A DNA stretch of 64,000 nucleotides, taken from positions 186,001 through 250,000 of the forward strand of contig NZ_AQQZ01000006.1 of the NCBI RefSeq assembly GCF_001205715.1, in the 5' to 3' direction. The translations under genes and the position numbers were made by a program. This DNA is from Pseudaestuariivita atlantica (GTDB taxonomy: Bacteria; Pseudomonadota; Alphaproteobacteria; Rhodobacterales; Rhodobacteraceae). The notes beneath the pieces were generated by a model. It had not been told where the DNA came from and did no database searches. It worked only from the letters and a program-made list of their open reading frames with translations. Of this stretch, positions 10,793 to 19,731 are shown in pieces. Each line of letters starts with the position of its first letter. The first letter of the stretch is position 1.

Positions 10793-12217
10793 TTAGGCCG
10801 CTTTGGCCTCCGCCCGCGCATAGATGTCTTCGTAGCGGACGATGTCGTCCTCTCCGAGGTAACAACCCGATTGCACCTCGATCAGCGTCAGGGGCAGCTT
10901 GCCGGGGTTCGACAGGCGGTGCACCGCGCCAAGCGGGATGTAGGTGCTTTCGTTCTCGGTCTTCAGCATGTCCTCGCCGTCGACATGCACGATGGCCGAG
11001 CCTTCGACGACGGTCCAATGCTCAGACCGGTGGTGGTGGCTTTGCAGCGACAGCTGCGCGCCCGGCTTGACCACGATGCGCTTCACCTGGAAGCGGGGGC
11101 CAAGCGCGAGGGTCTCGTAATGCCCCCACGGGCGGTGGCACTTGGAAAACTCGGTCGCCTGCTTGGCCTCCTTCGCCTTCAGGGTGGCCAGCACCTCCTT
11201 CACCTTCTGGCTGTCGTCGGTCCTGGCGACGAGGATCGCGTCGCCCGTGGCAATCGCGGTGATGCCCTCAAGCCCGAGGCCCACCAGTTCGACACCGTCG
11301 TTGTCCGAGCGCAGAAGCGTGTCGGTGCAGTCCATCGCGGTGGCGTTGCCCTGCATGACGTTGCCGTCCGCGTCCTGCGGGCTTTCGCGCCAGACGCTGT
11401 CCCACGACCCCATGTCGGACCAGCCGCAATCCATCGGCACGACGACCAGGTCGTCGTGCTTTTCCATGATCGCGTAATCGACCGAGATGTCTTCGAGCTT
11501 TGCCCACGGACCTGCCGCGAGGCGGGTGAAGTCGAGGTCGGTCTGCGCACCGGCCAGCGCGGCGCGGCAGGGCAGCATCAGGTGCGGCGCGTGGGTGTCG
11601 AAGGCTTCGATCAGCGTGTCGACGCGGGCCATGAACATGCCGCCATTCCACAGGTACTTGCCGGTCGCGATCATGTCGGCGGCGCGGTCGGCATCCGGTT
11701 TCTCGACGAAGGAGATCAGCGGCAGCGCGGCCTTGCACGCACCCGCGGGGGCCACGAGTTCGAGGTAGCCATAGCCCGTCTCGGGGCGCGTCGGCACGCT
11801 GCCGAAGGTCACGATGCGGCTTTCCTCGGCGGCGATGCGGCCCTCTTCCAGCGCGGCGCGGAAGCCATCCTCGTCGGCAACAATGTGGTCCGACGGCATG
11901 ATGAGAAGGATCGCGTCGGGCGTGTCTTCATGCATCAGCGCTGCGGTCAGGATCGCCGGCGCGGTGTTGCGCCCCTCGGGTTCGATCATGATCGAGGACA
12001 GGTCCTGCTCCGCCTCGGCGGCCTGCTCGGCCGCGATGAAGCGGTAATCGGTGCCGGTGATGACCACCGGCGCGTCCAGGTGCGACAGACGCTTCAGCGT
12101 GTCTTGGTACAGCGTCTGGTCGCCCGCGAGGCTGGTGAATTGCTTGGGATACGCCTTGCGGCTCACGGGCCAGAGACGGGTGCCGGATCCTCCGGCAAGG
12201 ATGATGGGGGTGATCAT
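10793..12217 (-). CDS. algA: Mannose-1-phosphate guanylyltransferase / mannose-6-phosphate isomerase (AlgA-type)
   Basis: This 474-residue bifunctional enzyme makes mannose-6-phosphate from fructose-6-phosphate and GDP-mannose from mannose-1-phosphate, feeding AlgD. The N-terminal nucleotidyltransferase shows GGSGTRLWPVSRKAYPKQF near residues 8-27. The C-terminal cupin isomerase shows KPGAQLSLQSHHHRSEHW around residue 400. Length matches the type II family. I chose the ATG at 12217 (MITPIILAGG) with GGAG upstream; the frame stays open further upstream but without family similarity. Phosphomannomutase (AlgC) is not in the window and would have to be supplied elsewhere. Confidence 0.92.
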   Translation of the reverse strand: MITPIILAGGSGTRLWPVSRKAYPKQFTSLAGDQTLYQDTLKRLSHLDAPVVITGTDYRFIAAEQAAEAEQDLSSIMIEPEGRNTAPAILTAALMHEDTPDAILLIMPSDHIVADEDGFRAALEEGRIAAEESRIVTFGSVPTRPETGYGYLELVAPAGACKAALPLISFVEKPDADRAADMIATGKYLWNGGMFMARVDTLIEAFDTHAPHLMLPCRAALAGAQTDLDFTRLAAGPWAKLEDISVDYAIMEKHDDLVVVPMDCGWSDMGSWDSVWRESPQDADGNVMQGNATAMDCTDTLLRSDNDGVELVGLGLEGITAIATGDAILVARTDDSQKVKEVLATLKAKEAKQATEFSKCHRPWGHYETLALGPRFQVKRIVVKPGAQLSLQSHHHRSEHWTVVEGSAIVHVDGEDMLKTENESTYIPLGAVHRLSNPGKLPLTLIEVQSGCYLGEDDIVRYEDIYARAEAKAA

Positions 12218-12896
12218 TGGGGCAGCTCCACTCTGCAACGTTTCGATGAGGCAGGTGTAGCTGGCGGGTCTGGCGAATTCTTCTGAGCGGAGGGATGGTT
12301 TCAGGGGCGAAGGGAGGGGGGGCGTCTCGAAAGGATAGTGGTGACGGTCGCAACGCAGGACATTTTTTACCGTTGAATCGGCTGGGTGCATGGCAGCGCA
12401 TTGCCGACGCGTGCGGGGGCGATCCGACGCCGAGACTGCGCGCTTTATCCTTGCCAAGTCCGAATATGATTGGAGCTTTGCGCAAACGGCAGCCATATCG
12501 CCGCCGCGTGGGGGCGCGTCGGCGATGCGCGGCGGCCTTCGGCCTTGATTCCGCGCAGGAGCGATGAGTTCGGCGGGCACTCAGGGCTCAAAGCCGCGCA
12601 GCGCCGGGCCGCGGTGCGGCGATCCGAGGGACGTTCTGAGCACCTTTATGGCGGCCAAGTCCGGACGCCGCTTCAGCGTTGCACCAAGAGCAGCCACATC
12701 GCCGTGCCGGGGGGCGGCTCGGCCCCTCTCGGCAGTTTTGACAAGCATAACCGCCTGCCGGGCAGTGGATGCGCGGCGGCTTCGGCTTGATTCCGCGCCG
12801 GGAGTTCAGAACGTCAGGTCCGCCACGCATAAATTTAGAGCGAGGCCGTAGACGAAGCCGGTGGCCGTCGTTACCAGCTTGAAATTGGGAGGGACT
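12218..12896. other. 679-base non-coding stretch with degenerate repeats
   Basis: No credible gene is seen on either strand. The stretch holds two copies of a GCGCGGCGGC...TTGATTCCGCGC repeat, at 12527-12563 and 12771-12800. A third copy lies at 13703-13735. Two similar longer surroundings contain AGCCATATCGCC and AGCCACATCGCC. From 12801 to 12896 it carries a degraded copy of the 3' end of alg8. Confidence 0.6.
12771..12890 (-). pseudogene. Duplicated, degraded 3' end of alg8
   Basis: On the minus strand this segment translates to a tail resembling the last 27 or so residues of the intact Alg8, including its stop. LVTTATGFVYGLAL here matches LVTTVTGFVYGLAL in Alg8, and VADLTF matches VADLPF. 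Nucleotide similarity to 13703-13828 continues past the stop into the GCGCGGCGGC repeat. The rest of alg8 is missing, so this is a partial duplicate and not a gene. Confidence 0.75.
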
Positions 12897-13616
12897 TTAG
12901 TCGAGGAAGTCCGGATAATCCGGCTCGACCGCGCCGGTAGCGGCATCCGCCCTGAATGGATCATCCAAGCGAAATTCCCAAGACCCGTCCCCTTGATGTT
13001 CAAAGGGACGCAGCCAGACCTCGCGGAACAGGACGGAGATCGCCATGGCCGCTTTCTCCCCCGCCAACCACAAGGGGCTTCGGAAGGCATGTCCAAAGGA
13101 GATGTCCGTGCGAAAGACACCGTCCTCCGCAATCAGTTCAGCGTTCCCGAAGCGATACAGATTGCCTTTGAAGGTCTGGCAATAGCAAAGACCGCAGTCA
13201 GGACACGGGTTTCCATCACCGCTCCCGTACTGGGAGCTGTATTCAACGACCTCGTCGGGGTTCTCGACTGTCAAAACACGCCTCGGCTCGGCTTCCCAGG
13301 CATTCTCGAATATCTGTCGGAAGTCCATCTGGTCCGGCCAGTGGGCCATGAAATACGCGCGCGCCCGTTCCGACAGAATAACCTTACCGTCGTAGGTGTC
13401 GTTGAAATCATAGGGAAGTTTCTTGCGTCGCGCCTGTTCCGGGCGGTCCCAGGTCCGTGACCTCACCCCACAAGTCGGGCAAGACGCGGCCGCTCGCCCG
13501 GAAGCGGTGAAATAGCTCCACTCCATGTCGAAGCCGTCGAAGTGACAAAGCTTCGCAGTGCGACCGCAGCGCTGAGCGGGTTCCGAAGTGTCGCCCGGCA
13601 TCTTGTCCTCGCTCAT
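12897..13616 (-). CDS. Hypothetical protein with two CPxCG-type metal-binding knuckles
   Basis: I do not recognise this 239-residue protein with confidence. It has two cysteine knuckles, SCPTCG near residue 45 and PCPDCG with a nearby CYC near 145, typical of a zinc ribbon. The C-terminal half is rich in aromatic and acidic residues. The double CxxCG arrangement loosely recalls SitI6-type double-CXXCG immunity proteins; that is a guess. The ATG at 13616 was chosen. A longer open frame to 14003 overlaps alg8 antisense and is unlikely. Both flanks carry copies of the alg8 3' end, so it looks like an insertion into the alg8-algA intergenic region. Confidence 0.6.
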   Translation of the reverse strand: MSEDKMPGDTSEPAQRCGRTAKLCHFDGFDMEWSYFTASGRAAASCPTCGVRSRTWDRPEQARRKKLPYDFNDTYDGKVILSERARAYFMAHWPDQMDFRQIFENAWEAEPRRVLTVENPDEVVEYSSQYGSGDGNPCPDCGLCYCQTFKGNLYRFGNAELIAEDGVFRTDISFGHAFRSPLWLAGEKAAMAISVLFREVWLRPFEHQGDGSWEFRLDDPFRADAATGAVEPDYPDFLD

Positions 13617-13738
13617 TCCTTGAACGAGGCACAGTATAGACACTCTTTTGGACAGGAAGATGGCGCGTTCAATTGGCGGAAAAAGCATGTTGGAGGGTCG
13701 AAGCGCGGCGGCCTGCGGACTTGAATCCGCGCCGGCCT

Positions 13739-15313
13739 TCAGAACGGCAGGTCCGCCACGCCGGAATAGAGGGCGAGGCCGTAGACGAACCCCGTCACCG
13801 TCGTGACCAGCTGGAACTTGGCGACGTAGCCTTGCAGGCGCTGGCCGTCTCCGGCGGACTGGTTGCCCCGGTTTGACCATTTCTGTTTCGACAGGTGGAA
13901 GATCATGAAGATCTTCACCGACGCGTTGATCACCTGGTTGAGGTACAGGATCACCGGCCACGACAGGTCGATCCGCAAAGAATAGCGGAACAGGAACAGG
14001 CACAACAGGACGCGTGAAAAGAGGATCCAGATCAGGCAGTTCCAGATATAGACGGGCTCAGCCAGCGACACGAGCACCGCCATCACCGGCGACACCATCA
14101 TCGTCCACATCGCGATGCGCTGATCTACGAGGCACCACCAGATGAACGGGTTCACCTTGCGCGGACCCAGCGCAATCGCGCGCTGGCCGTTGCGCAGCAT
14201 GTTGCCCGACCAGCGGCGGAAGTTCTGGACCATGCGGCCCAGCCCGTTCTCCTTGATGACCTCGATCGTGTAGACGGTCGCGTCGGGCACATAGGTCATC
14301 TTCGCGTCGCGGGTCAGCATGTGGTACCAGGTCGACTTGTCGTCACCCGACAGGAACCGGAACCGGCCCCACAGCCAGTGGTCCAGATGGTCCGCCTCGA
14401 TCGTGCGGATGAACTTTTCCGACAGCATGTGTTCCGCCCGGAAGACCGACATGCGCCCCGTCAGCGTCAGCACCTTGCCGGCCAGCGCGTGGCTCTGCAT
14501 GGCAAGCCGCCGCTGCGCGAACCGCATGTCGAGCCATGACGCGATCCATTGCGGGCCATAGCAGATCACCTCTTCATCGGTGGTCAGCGCCTGCAACTCG
14601 GGATCGGCGCCGAACATCGACAGGGTCTTTTCCAGCACGTCCTCGCCATAAAGCGCGTCACCGTCCATGAAGATGACAAGGTCGTCGGGATCGACGCCGT
14701 GGCGGTTGATCGCGCGCAGGATCATCCCGATGGCCATGCGCTTGCCCGGCTGGTTCTGGCGCAGGAACACCAGCTTGGCGAGGTCGTCGGGAATATCGGC
14801 GGCGTGGGTGCGCACGAAGTCGGTGATGATCTCTTCGTCGTAGTAGGACCCGGTGCCGATGTAGAGCGTGGTGGGAATACGCTCGCGCCGGATCTGGCCG
14901 AGGATCGAACCGATCACGCGCTTGGTGATTGCCGGTTCCTCGTAATAGGTGGTCATCTGGATGTGCAGGCGGCGCGGACGCCAGCCTTCGGCCCACAAAG
15001 CCGAGGCGCGGGCGCGCATGCCGGGCCAGACGCGTCGGGCATAGATCTCGGCCCGGACGGCATGGGTGAACCACCAGCCGAACCGCCAGAAGCCGAGCGT
15101 GCCGAGCGTGAGGGTGACGTGCATCGTGGTGGGCGTGAAATAGCGGTTGGGCATGGTGACCAGCAGCCATCCCAGCGCGATCACGAGCGCCGCCATGACG
15201 CAGACTTGGCGCATGGACCAGCGGGCGCGGCGCTGCCCCTTCAGGTCCGTCAGGGTGCGCAGGCGCTGCGTCAGGTCCTTGTCGAACGCGTATTCCGTTG
15301 CCGGTTCCGACAT
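13739..15313 (-). CDS. alg8: Alginate-type polymerase, family 2 glycosyltransferase (Alg8-like)
   Basis: The 524-residue inner-membrane glycosyltransferase would polymerise GDP-mannuronate and push the chain across the inner membrane. Two N-terminal membrane helices (about 33-75) precede the cytoplasmic GT2 domain with FMDGDALYGED (DxD) and FLSGDDKSTWYHM. The RRWSGNMLRNG segment is equivalent to the QxxRW motif, and several C-terminal helices follow. These motifs resemble Pseudomonas Alg8 more than cellulose or hyaluronan synthases. The ATG at 15313 lies one base after the alg44 stop (TGA-G-ATG), so the pair is coupled. A broken copy of its 3' end lies about 0.9 kb downstream. Confidence 0.9.
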   Translation of the reverse strand: MSEPATEYAFDKDLTQRLRTLTDLKGQRRARWSMRQVCVMAALVIALGWLLVTMPNRYFTPTTMHVTLTLGTLGFWRFGWWFTHAVRAEIYARRVWPGMRARASALWAEGWRPRRLHIQMTTYYEEPAITKRVIGSILGQIRRERIPTTLYIGTGSYYDEEIITDFVRTHAADIPDDLAKLVFLRQNQPGKRMAIGMILRAINRHGVDPDDLVIFMDGDALYGEDVLEKTLSMFGADPELQALTTDEEVICYGPQWIASWLDMRFAQRRLAMQSHALAGKVLTLTGRMSVFRAEHMLSEKFIRTIEADHLDHWLWGRFRFLSGDDKSTWYHMLTRDAKMTYVPDATVYTIEVIKENGLGRMVQNFRRWSGNMLRNGQRAIALGPRKVNPFIWWCLVDQRIAMWTMMVSPVMAVLVSLAEPVYIWNCLIWILFSRVLLCLFLFRYSLRIDLSWPVILYLNQVINASVKIFMIFHLSKQKWSNRGNQSAGDGQRLQGYVAKFQLVTTVTGFVYGLALYSGVADLPF

Positions 15314-15314
15314 C

Positions 15315-16706
15315 TCAGAACCGCGCCCAGTCCGGCACCCAGCCGCGCCAGAGCCGCATCGCCACCGGCAGGCCGGGGGTGAGCGCCGGATCGCCCTCGA
15401 CCGCGATGGTCACGATCAGGCCAAAGCCACGGCGCGCGGCGCTTTCGTCGATCCCGGCCACCACGTCGGACACCCGGCCCGTGGCCGCGACCGTGCCCCC
15501 CTCGCCTCCCGGCAGGCGCAGGCGCGCAACCTGGCCGGGCATGACGCCGGTCAGGTGCGTCTCGTCCACCCATGCGCGGATGACGCGGGGCGCGTGTTCC
15601 TCGACGCTGACAAGCGCCGTCCCGCGCGCCACGTGCACGTCTTCCAGCGCGGTGATGAGGTTCACCGTCCCGTCCACCGTCGCCTTCACGTCCAGCATGC
15701 GGGCATCCGCCTTGGCGATGCCCACCGTCCGCTTGGCCTGCCGCAGGTCTTCGTCGGCGGCATCGCGCATCAGTTTCAGGTCGCGGCGGATGTCGTGGTA
15801 GTCGCCCTCGACAAGGCTCCGGCCTTCTTCGTGCGCGACCAGCGCCGCCATGGCCGCCTGCACCCATGCGTCGGTGCGCGGCGTCGGTTCGGCATCGTTG
15901 GCCGCGATCGCATCGTCGAGCCGCTTTTCAAGGTCGCGTTGCACCGCGTCGAACCGCGACAGGTGCTTGCGCAACACGTTGCGCGCCTCGGTCAGCGCGT
16001 CCTTCTTCTCGCGCACGTCGCGGCGCCGGTCGTCCAGCCGCCCGTCGCGGCGCGGGTCGGACATGCGGATCAGCGTGTCGCCTGCATTAACCATGTCACC
16101 TTCGGCCACGAGAATACGGTCCACGTAGGCCGGCGCGGTCGCGCGGTGATCGACCAGCGGCGCCACCACCCGCGCCTGCACGGTGGGGATGGTCAGAAGG
16201 CGCGTGGCCAGCGTCTGGCCCAGCAGACCGAAGATTATCAGCGCCGCCGCGCTGTAGGTCGCCAGCGCCTTGACGACCCGCCACAGGCGCGACGGGGCCC
16301 GCGCCGTTGCCGCCGCCTTTTCGTCCTCGGTCTCGGACATGGGGACAAGGTCCACCGGCGTGTCGAGCGCGGTGATCATCTCGTCGGTCGACGACATCTT
16401 TCCCGACAGGAGGTTGGAGTGGAACAGCGCCAGCGTCTCGCGCTGGCGCACCGTCAGGTCCTCGAAGGCGTGGAACCTGTCGGAGGTTTCGTCGGTGAAT
16501 TTCACCGGGAAACGCAGGTCGACACCCTGGAAGGGGATCTGCAGGATGCCGCGCTTGGGAAAGATCTCCATGCCATCCGGCGCGCGCACCCCTGCGACAC
16601 ACCACTCGCGCAGCTCCACATCCTGACCGTCACTGACGATCAGGCGCAAAGGCGCACGGGCCATGAAGGCCAGGTCCTTATGCGGTGCTTCATGCACGAT
16701 CTGCAT
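15315..16706 (-). CDS. alg44: Alg44-like PilZ/membrane-fusion co-polymerase
   Basis: The 463-residue protein has an N-terminal PilZ-like domain (about 1-110), one membrane helix (about 165-185), and a periplasmic membrane-fusion (HlyD-like) domain with a long coiled coil. In Pseudomonas, Alg44 binds c-di-GMP through PilZ and activates Alg8. Here the start IVHEAP resembles the Alg44 N-terminus, but the two PilZ arginines appear as Asp11 and Met15, and the DxSxxG motif as E34-W-C-V-A-G39. C-di-GMP binding is therefore doubtful. I chose the ATG at 16706 because GGAAGGA lies six bases upstream; a longer frame starts at 16775. It is directly followed by alg8. Confidence 0.85.
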   Translation of the reverse strand: MQIVHEAPHKDLAFMARAPLRLIVSDGQDVELREWCVAGVRAPDGMEIFPKRGILQIPFQGVDLRFPVKFTDETSDRFHAFEDLTVRQRETLALFHSNLLSGKMSSTDEMITALDTPVDLVPMSETEDEKAAATARAPSRLWRVVKALATYSAAALIIFGLLGQTLATRLLTIPTVQARVVAPLVDHRATAPAYVDRILVAEGDMVNAGDTLIRMSDPRRDGRLDDRRRDVREKKDALTEARNVLRKHLSRFDAVQRDLEKRLDDAIAANDAEPTPRTDAWVQAAMAALVAHEEGRSLVEGDYHDIRRDLKLMRDAADEDLRQAKRTVGIAKADARMLDVKATVDGTVNLITALEDVHVARGTALVSVEEHAPRVIRAWVDETHLTGVMPGQVARLRLPGGEGGTVAATGRVSDVVAGIDESAARRGFGLIVTIAVEGDPALTPGLPVAMRLWRGWVPDWARF

Positions 16707-16928
16707 GCATTTTCCTTCCACGGGCTCCCTCACACGCGATCTGTCTACGGGATTCACCAAAAAATCGCGGGGCACTTAGGGATACGCGGAGTCGCCTCGG
16801 CATAGGCGGCTATGCTTCGGGATAGGGTCGGCAATTTCCTGACCATTTTTATCAGAATGACTTGCAGCGCCCGGCCAAACCTGTAATTGAGCAAAACAGT
16901 CAGAAATATGTTGTCACAGGAGTTTCCC
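16707..16928. promoter_or_regulatory. Divergent control region between alg44 and the iron-binding-protein gene
   Basis: These 222 bases separate two divergent transcripts and hold no gene. The half nearer the iron gene is A/T-rich and contains an iron-rhodo-type box listed separately. No clear promoter for alg44 was found by eye. Confidence 0.5.
16840..16854 (+). promoter_or_regulatory. Iron-rhodo-type box (TGA-N9-TCA)
   Basis: TGACCATTTTTATCA fits the TGA-N9-TCA consensus described upstream of iron-uptake genes in Rhodobacterales. It lies 75 bases before the start of the Fe3+-binding protein gene. A near match (TGA-N9-TCG) lies at 19694-19708, about 60 bases upstream of the permease gene. 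Confidence 0.6.
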
Positions 16929-17951
16929 ATGACACCGCAGATCCCCGTTCTTGCCGTCCTGTGTACCGCGCTCGCCGGCGCTGCGCTGGCCGATGGTCAC
17001 GCGGGCGAGTTGAACCTCTATTCCTCGCGCCACTACGACACCGACGAACGGCTCTATTCCGATTTCACCGACGCCACGGGCATCCGGATCAACCGGATCG
17101 AGGGCAAGGCGGACGAGTTGATCGCGCGCATGGCGGCCGAGGGTGCGAATTCGCCCGCCGACGTGTTCCTGACGGTGGACACGGTGCGGATGACGCGGGC
17201 CAAGGACATGGGGCTGTTGCAACCCATCGACAGCGCCGTGCTGGAGGCGCGCATCCCCGCCCACCTGCAGGACGCCGACAACCAGTGGTTTGCCTTCTCG
17301 CAGCGCGCGCGCATCCTGTTCTACGACAAGGAGGACGTCACCAACCCGCCGCTCACCTACGCCGCCCTTGCCGATCCGGCTTACGAGGGCATGGTCTGCA
17401 TCCGGTCGTCGTCGAACGTCTACACCCAGAACATCGTCGCCGCGCTGACCGCGCATTGGGGCGAAGAGGCGACCGAGGACTGGGCCGAGGGCGTCGTGGA
17501 CAATTTCGCGCGCACCCCGCAGGGCGGTGACACCGACCAGCTGCGCGGCATCGTGTCGGGCGAATGCGACATCGCCATGTCGAACACCTATTACTTCGCC
17601 CGCGCGCTGCGCCGCGACGTGAGCGGTGTCAGCGACAGCATCGACCGGATCGGCTGGATCTTCCCCGACCAGGACGGCATGGGCGCGCACATGAACATTT
17701 CGGGCGGGGGCGTGGCAGCACATGCGCCGAACCGCGACAACGCCATCGCCTTCCTCGAATACCTCGCCTCGGACCAGGCGCAGCAGTATTTCTCGGCCGG
17801 GAACGACGAGTACCCGGCAGTGGAAGGCGTGCCGCTCGCCCCGTCGGTCGCGGCGCTGGGTGAGTTCAAGGCCGATCCGATCCCGCTGTCCGACATCGCC
17901 GCGAATATCGGCGCGGCGCAGAACATCCTCGCCCGCTCCGGCTGGCGCTAG
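16929..17951 (+). CDS. Periplasmic Fe(III)-binding protein of an Fbp/Fut-type ABC importer
   Basis: The 340-residue protein has a signal peptide ending near ALADG (about residue 22), then a type II periplasmic binding fold starting LNLYSSRHYDTDERLY. The twin tyrosines in SNTYYFAR (about 219-224) match the iron-ligand tyrosines of FbpA/FutA. I chose the ATG at 16929, which has AGGAG seven bases upstream; a longer frame begins at 16887. An iron-rhodo-type box lies just upstream. The cognate permease is downstream on the opposite strand, with a shared terminator between them. No ATP-binding subunit is encoded nearby. Confidence 0.88.
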   Translation: MTPQIPVLAVLCTALAGAALADGHAGELNLYSSRHYDTDERLYSDFTDATGIRINRIEGKADELIARMAAEGANSPADVFLTVDTVRMTRAKDMGLLQPIDSAVLEARIPAHLQDADNQWFAFSQRARILFYDKEDVTNPPLTYAALADPAYEGMVCIRSSSNVYTQNIVAALTAHWGEEATEDWAEGVVDNFARTPQGGDTDQLRGIVSGECDIAMSNTYYFARALRRDVSGVSDSIDRIGWIFPDQDGMGAHMNISGGGVAAHAPNRDNAIAFLEYLASDQAQQYFSAGNDEYPAVEGVPLAPSVAALGEFKADPIPLSDIAANIGAAQNILARSGWR

Positions 17952-17973
17952 GGCTACCTTTCGCGTGTCTCGG

Positions 17974-18004
17974 AAAGGGCGTGCCCGCGCGGCACGCCCT
18001 TTTT
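17974..18004. terminator. Strong bidirectional intrinsic terminator
   Basis: AAAGGGCGTGCC pairs with GGCACGCCCTTT around a 5-base loop and is followed by a T-run on the plus strand. The reverse strand also shows a short T-run. It sits between the convergent binding-protein and permease genes and can serve both. Confidence 0.9.
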
Positions 18005-19632
18005 CATGTCCGGGGCGCGCGGGTCGATCCGATCTGGATGCAAAGCAGCAGCACCGGGACCAGCCCGATGCCCGCGATCAGAAGGCTCGGCACCGCCGCC
18101 CCCGCCAGACGTTCATCCGAGGCCAGGCGGAACGCCTGCACCGCCAGCGTGTCATAGTTGAATGGCCGCAGGATCAGCGTAGCGGGCAACTCCTTGATCG
18201 TGTCGACGAACACGATCAGCAGCGCGGTCAGGATGCTCGACCGCAGGACCGGCAGGTGGATGCTGCGCACCGTGCCCCACGCGGTGCGGCCCAGCACGCG
18301 CGAGGCCGCATCGACATTGCTGGTGACCGCCGCAAGCCCGCTGTCATAGGCGCCGATGGCGGCGGCGAGGAAGCGGATCATGTAGGCCGCGATCAACAGC
18401 CAGATCGAGCCGCTGATGAGAAGGCCCGTCGAGATGTCGAACCAAGCCTCCATCCGCGCGTCGAGCCAGTTGTCGAACCGCGCGAAGGGCACCAGAAGCC
18501 CCACCGCGATCACGCCCCCCGGCACCGCATATCCCAGCCGCCCGATGAACAGCGCCGCGAGCGCGGGGCGGCTTTGCGCCATGCGGCGGTAGGTGCCCAG
18601 CAGCACCGCCGCCGCGACGGTCACGGCGGCAGCAATGGCCGCAAGCGTCAGCGAGTTGCGGATGAAGCCCATGTAGCGCGGGCTGAAGACGTCCTGTTCC
18701 GACCCCGCCGCCATCAGCGCCAGCGTGACCGCCGGGATGACCGCGCCCAGCAGAACCGGCAGGGCACAGGCCGCGATGGCCGCGACCGCCCTGCCCCGGC
18801 GCAAGGCGATGCGCGCGAACGGGTCGGACCGGCTTTTGGCGGCATAACGCGCGCCGCCCCGGTTGAGGTATTCCAGCGCCGCCACCAGCAGCGCGAAGGC
18901 CAGAAGCCCCAGCGCCAGTTGCGCCGCCGCCGCGCGGTCGGCCAGCCCAAACCAGCTGGTATAGATGCCGGTGGCGAAGGTCTGGACGCTGAAATGCGCG
19001 ACGGTGCCGAAATCGGCGATCGTCTCCATCACCACCAGCAACGCGCCCGCCGCGATTGCCGGGCGGGCCATGGGCAAAGACACCCGCAGGAATGCACCCA
19101 TGGGCGACGATCCCAGCGACCGGGCCGCATAGAACGGCGTCGCCGCCTGCATCCGGAACGCCGCCCGGCTGAGAAGGTAGACATAGGGGTACAGCACCAG
19201 CGTCAGCATCAGCGCCGCCCCGCCCAGCGAACGGATTTCCGGGAACCAGTAGTCGCGCGGCCCCCACCCCGTCAGGCTGCGCAGCGTCGTTTGCACGATG
19301 CCGGGATGGTCCAGCACGTCGGTATAGGCGTAGGCCAGCACGTAGGCCGGGAAGGCCAGCGGCACCACGAGCGCGATCTCCAGCAGCCGGCGGCCCGGAA
19401 ACTCGGTCGCGACGACCAGCCACGCGGTCACCGTGCCGACGACGATGCTGCCACCGCCCACCAGTACGACCAGCGCCAGCGTGTTGCCGATGTATCGCCA
19501 CAGCACCGTCTGGGCGAGCTGCGTCAGGGTTTCCATCGTGCCGAGTGCGGCGGCAACGGCCACGCCGACAAGGGGCAGCAGGCAGATGCCCGCCACCAGA
19601 AGCGCCAATCCCGGAATGAGATATCGGTCCAT
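18004..19632 (-). CDS. Fe(III) ABC importer permease (FbpB-type, fused two-domain)
   Basis: The 542-residue protein has about twelve membrane helices in two homologous halves, each with an EAA-type loop (SLGSSPMGAFLRVSLPMARPAI and RVLGRTAWGTVRSIHLPVLRSSI regions). This is the duplicated-permease layout of FbpB/SfuB. It should form the membrane channel for the binding protein encoded convergently. The ATG at 19632 begins MDRYLIPG. An ATPase subunit is missing in this neighbourhood and would have to be encoded elsewhere. Iron as substrate is inferred from the partner protein. Confidence 0.88.
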   Translation of the reverse strand: MDRYLIPGLALLVAGICLLPLVGVAVAAALGTMETLTQLAQTVLWRYIGNTLALVVLVGGGSIVVGTVTAWLVVATEFPGRRLLEIALVVPLAFPAYVLAYAYTDVLDHPGIVQTTLRSLTGWGPRDYWFPEIRSLGGAALMLTLVLYPYVYLLSRAAFRMQAATPFYAARSLGSSPMGAFLRVSLPMARPAIAAGALLVVMETIADFGTVAHFSVQTFATGIYTSWFGLADRAAAAQLALGLLAFALLVAALEYLNRGGARYAAKSRSDPFARIALRRGRAVAAIAACALPVLLGAVIPAVTLALMAAGSEQDVFSPRYMGFIRNSLTLAAIAAAVTVAAAVLLGTYRRMAQSRPALAALFIGRLGYAVPGGVIAVGLLVPFARFDNWLDARMEAWFDISTGLLISGSIWLLIAAYMIRFLAAAIGAYDSGLAAVTSNVDAASRVLGRTAWGTVRSIHLPVLRSSILTALLIVFVDTIKELPATLILRPFNYDTLAVQAFRLASDERLAGAAVPSLLIAGIGLVPVLLLCIQIGSTRAPRT

Positions 19633-19731
19633 GACCCCTGCCGCGTTCTGCCCCGCAGGCCTCTTATCGCGGATCGCGGGGGGCGTGTAGTCCTGATTGT
19701 TTTCGTCGGATACATCGCGCGGCGGCGGCGC

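Noticed and set aside
12897-14003. Extended version of the zinc-ribbon gene starting inside alg8
   Set aside because: The added N-terminal part is Pro/Arg-rich and antisense-like, while protein-like sequence begins only near the ATG at 13616.
13739-15313. Polymerase as a cellulose or hyaluronan synthase
   Set aside because: The FLSGDDKSTW and RRWSGNMLRNG segments, and the algA, algD, alg44 and AlgI/J/F neighbours, fit Alg8 better; no BcsB/BcsZ-type gene is present.
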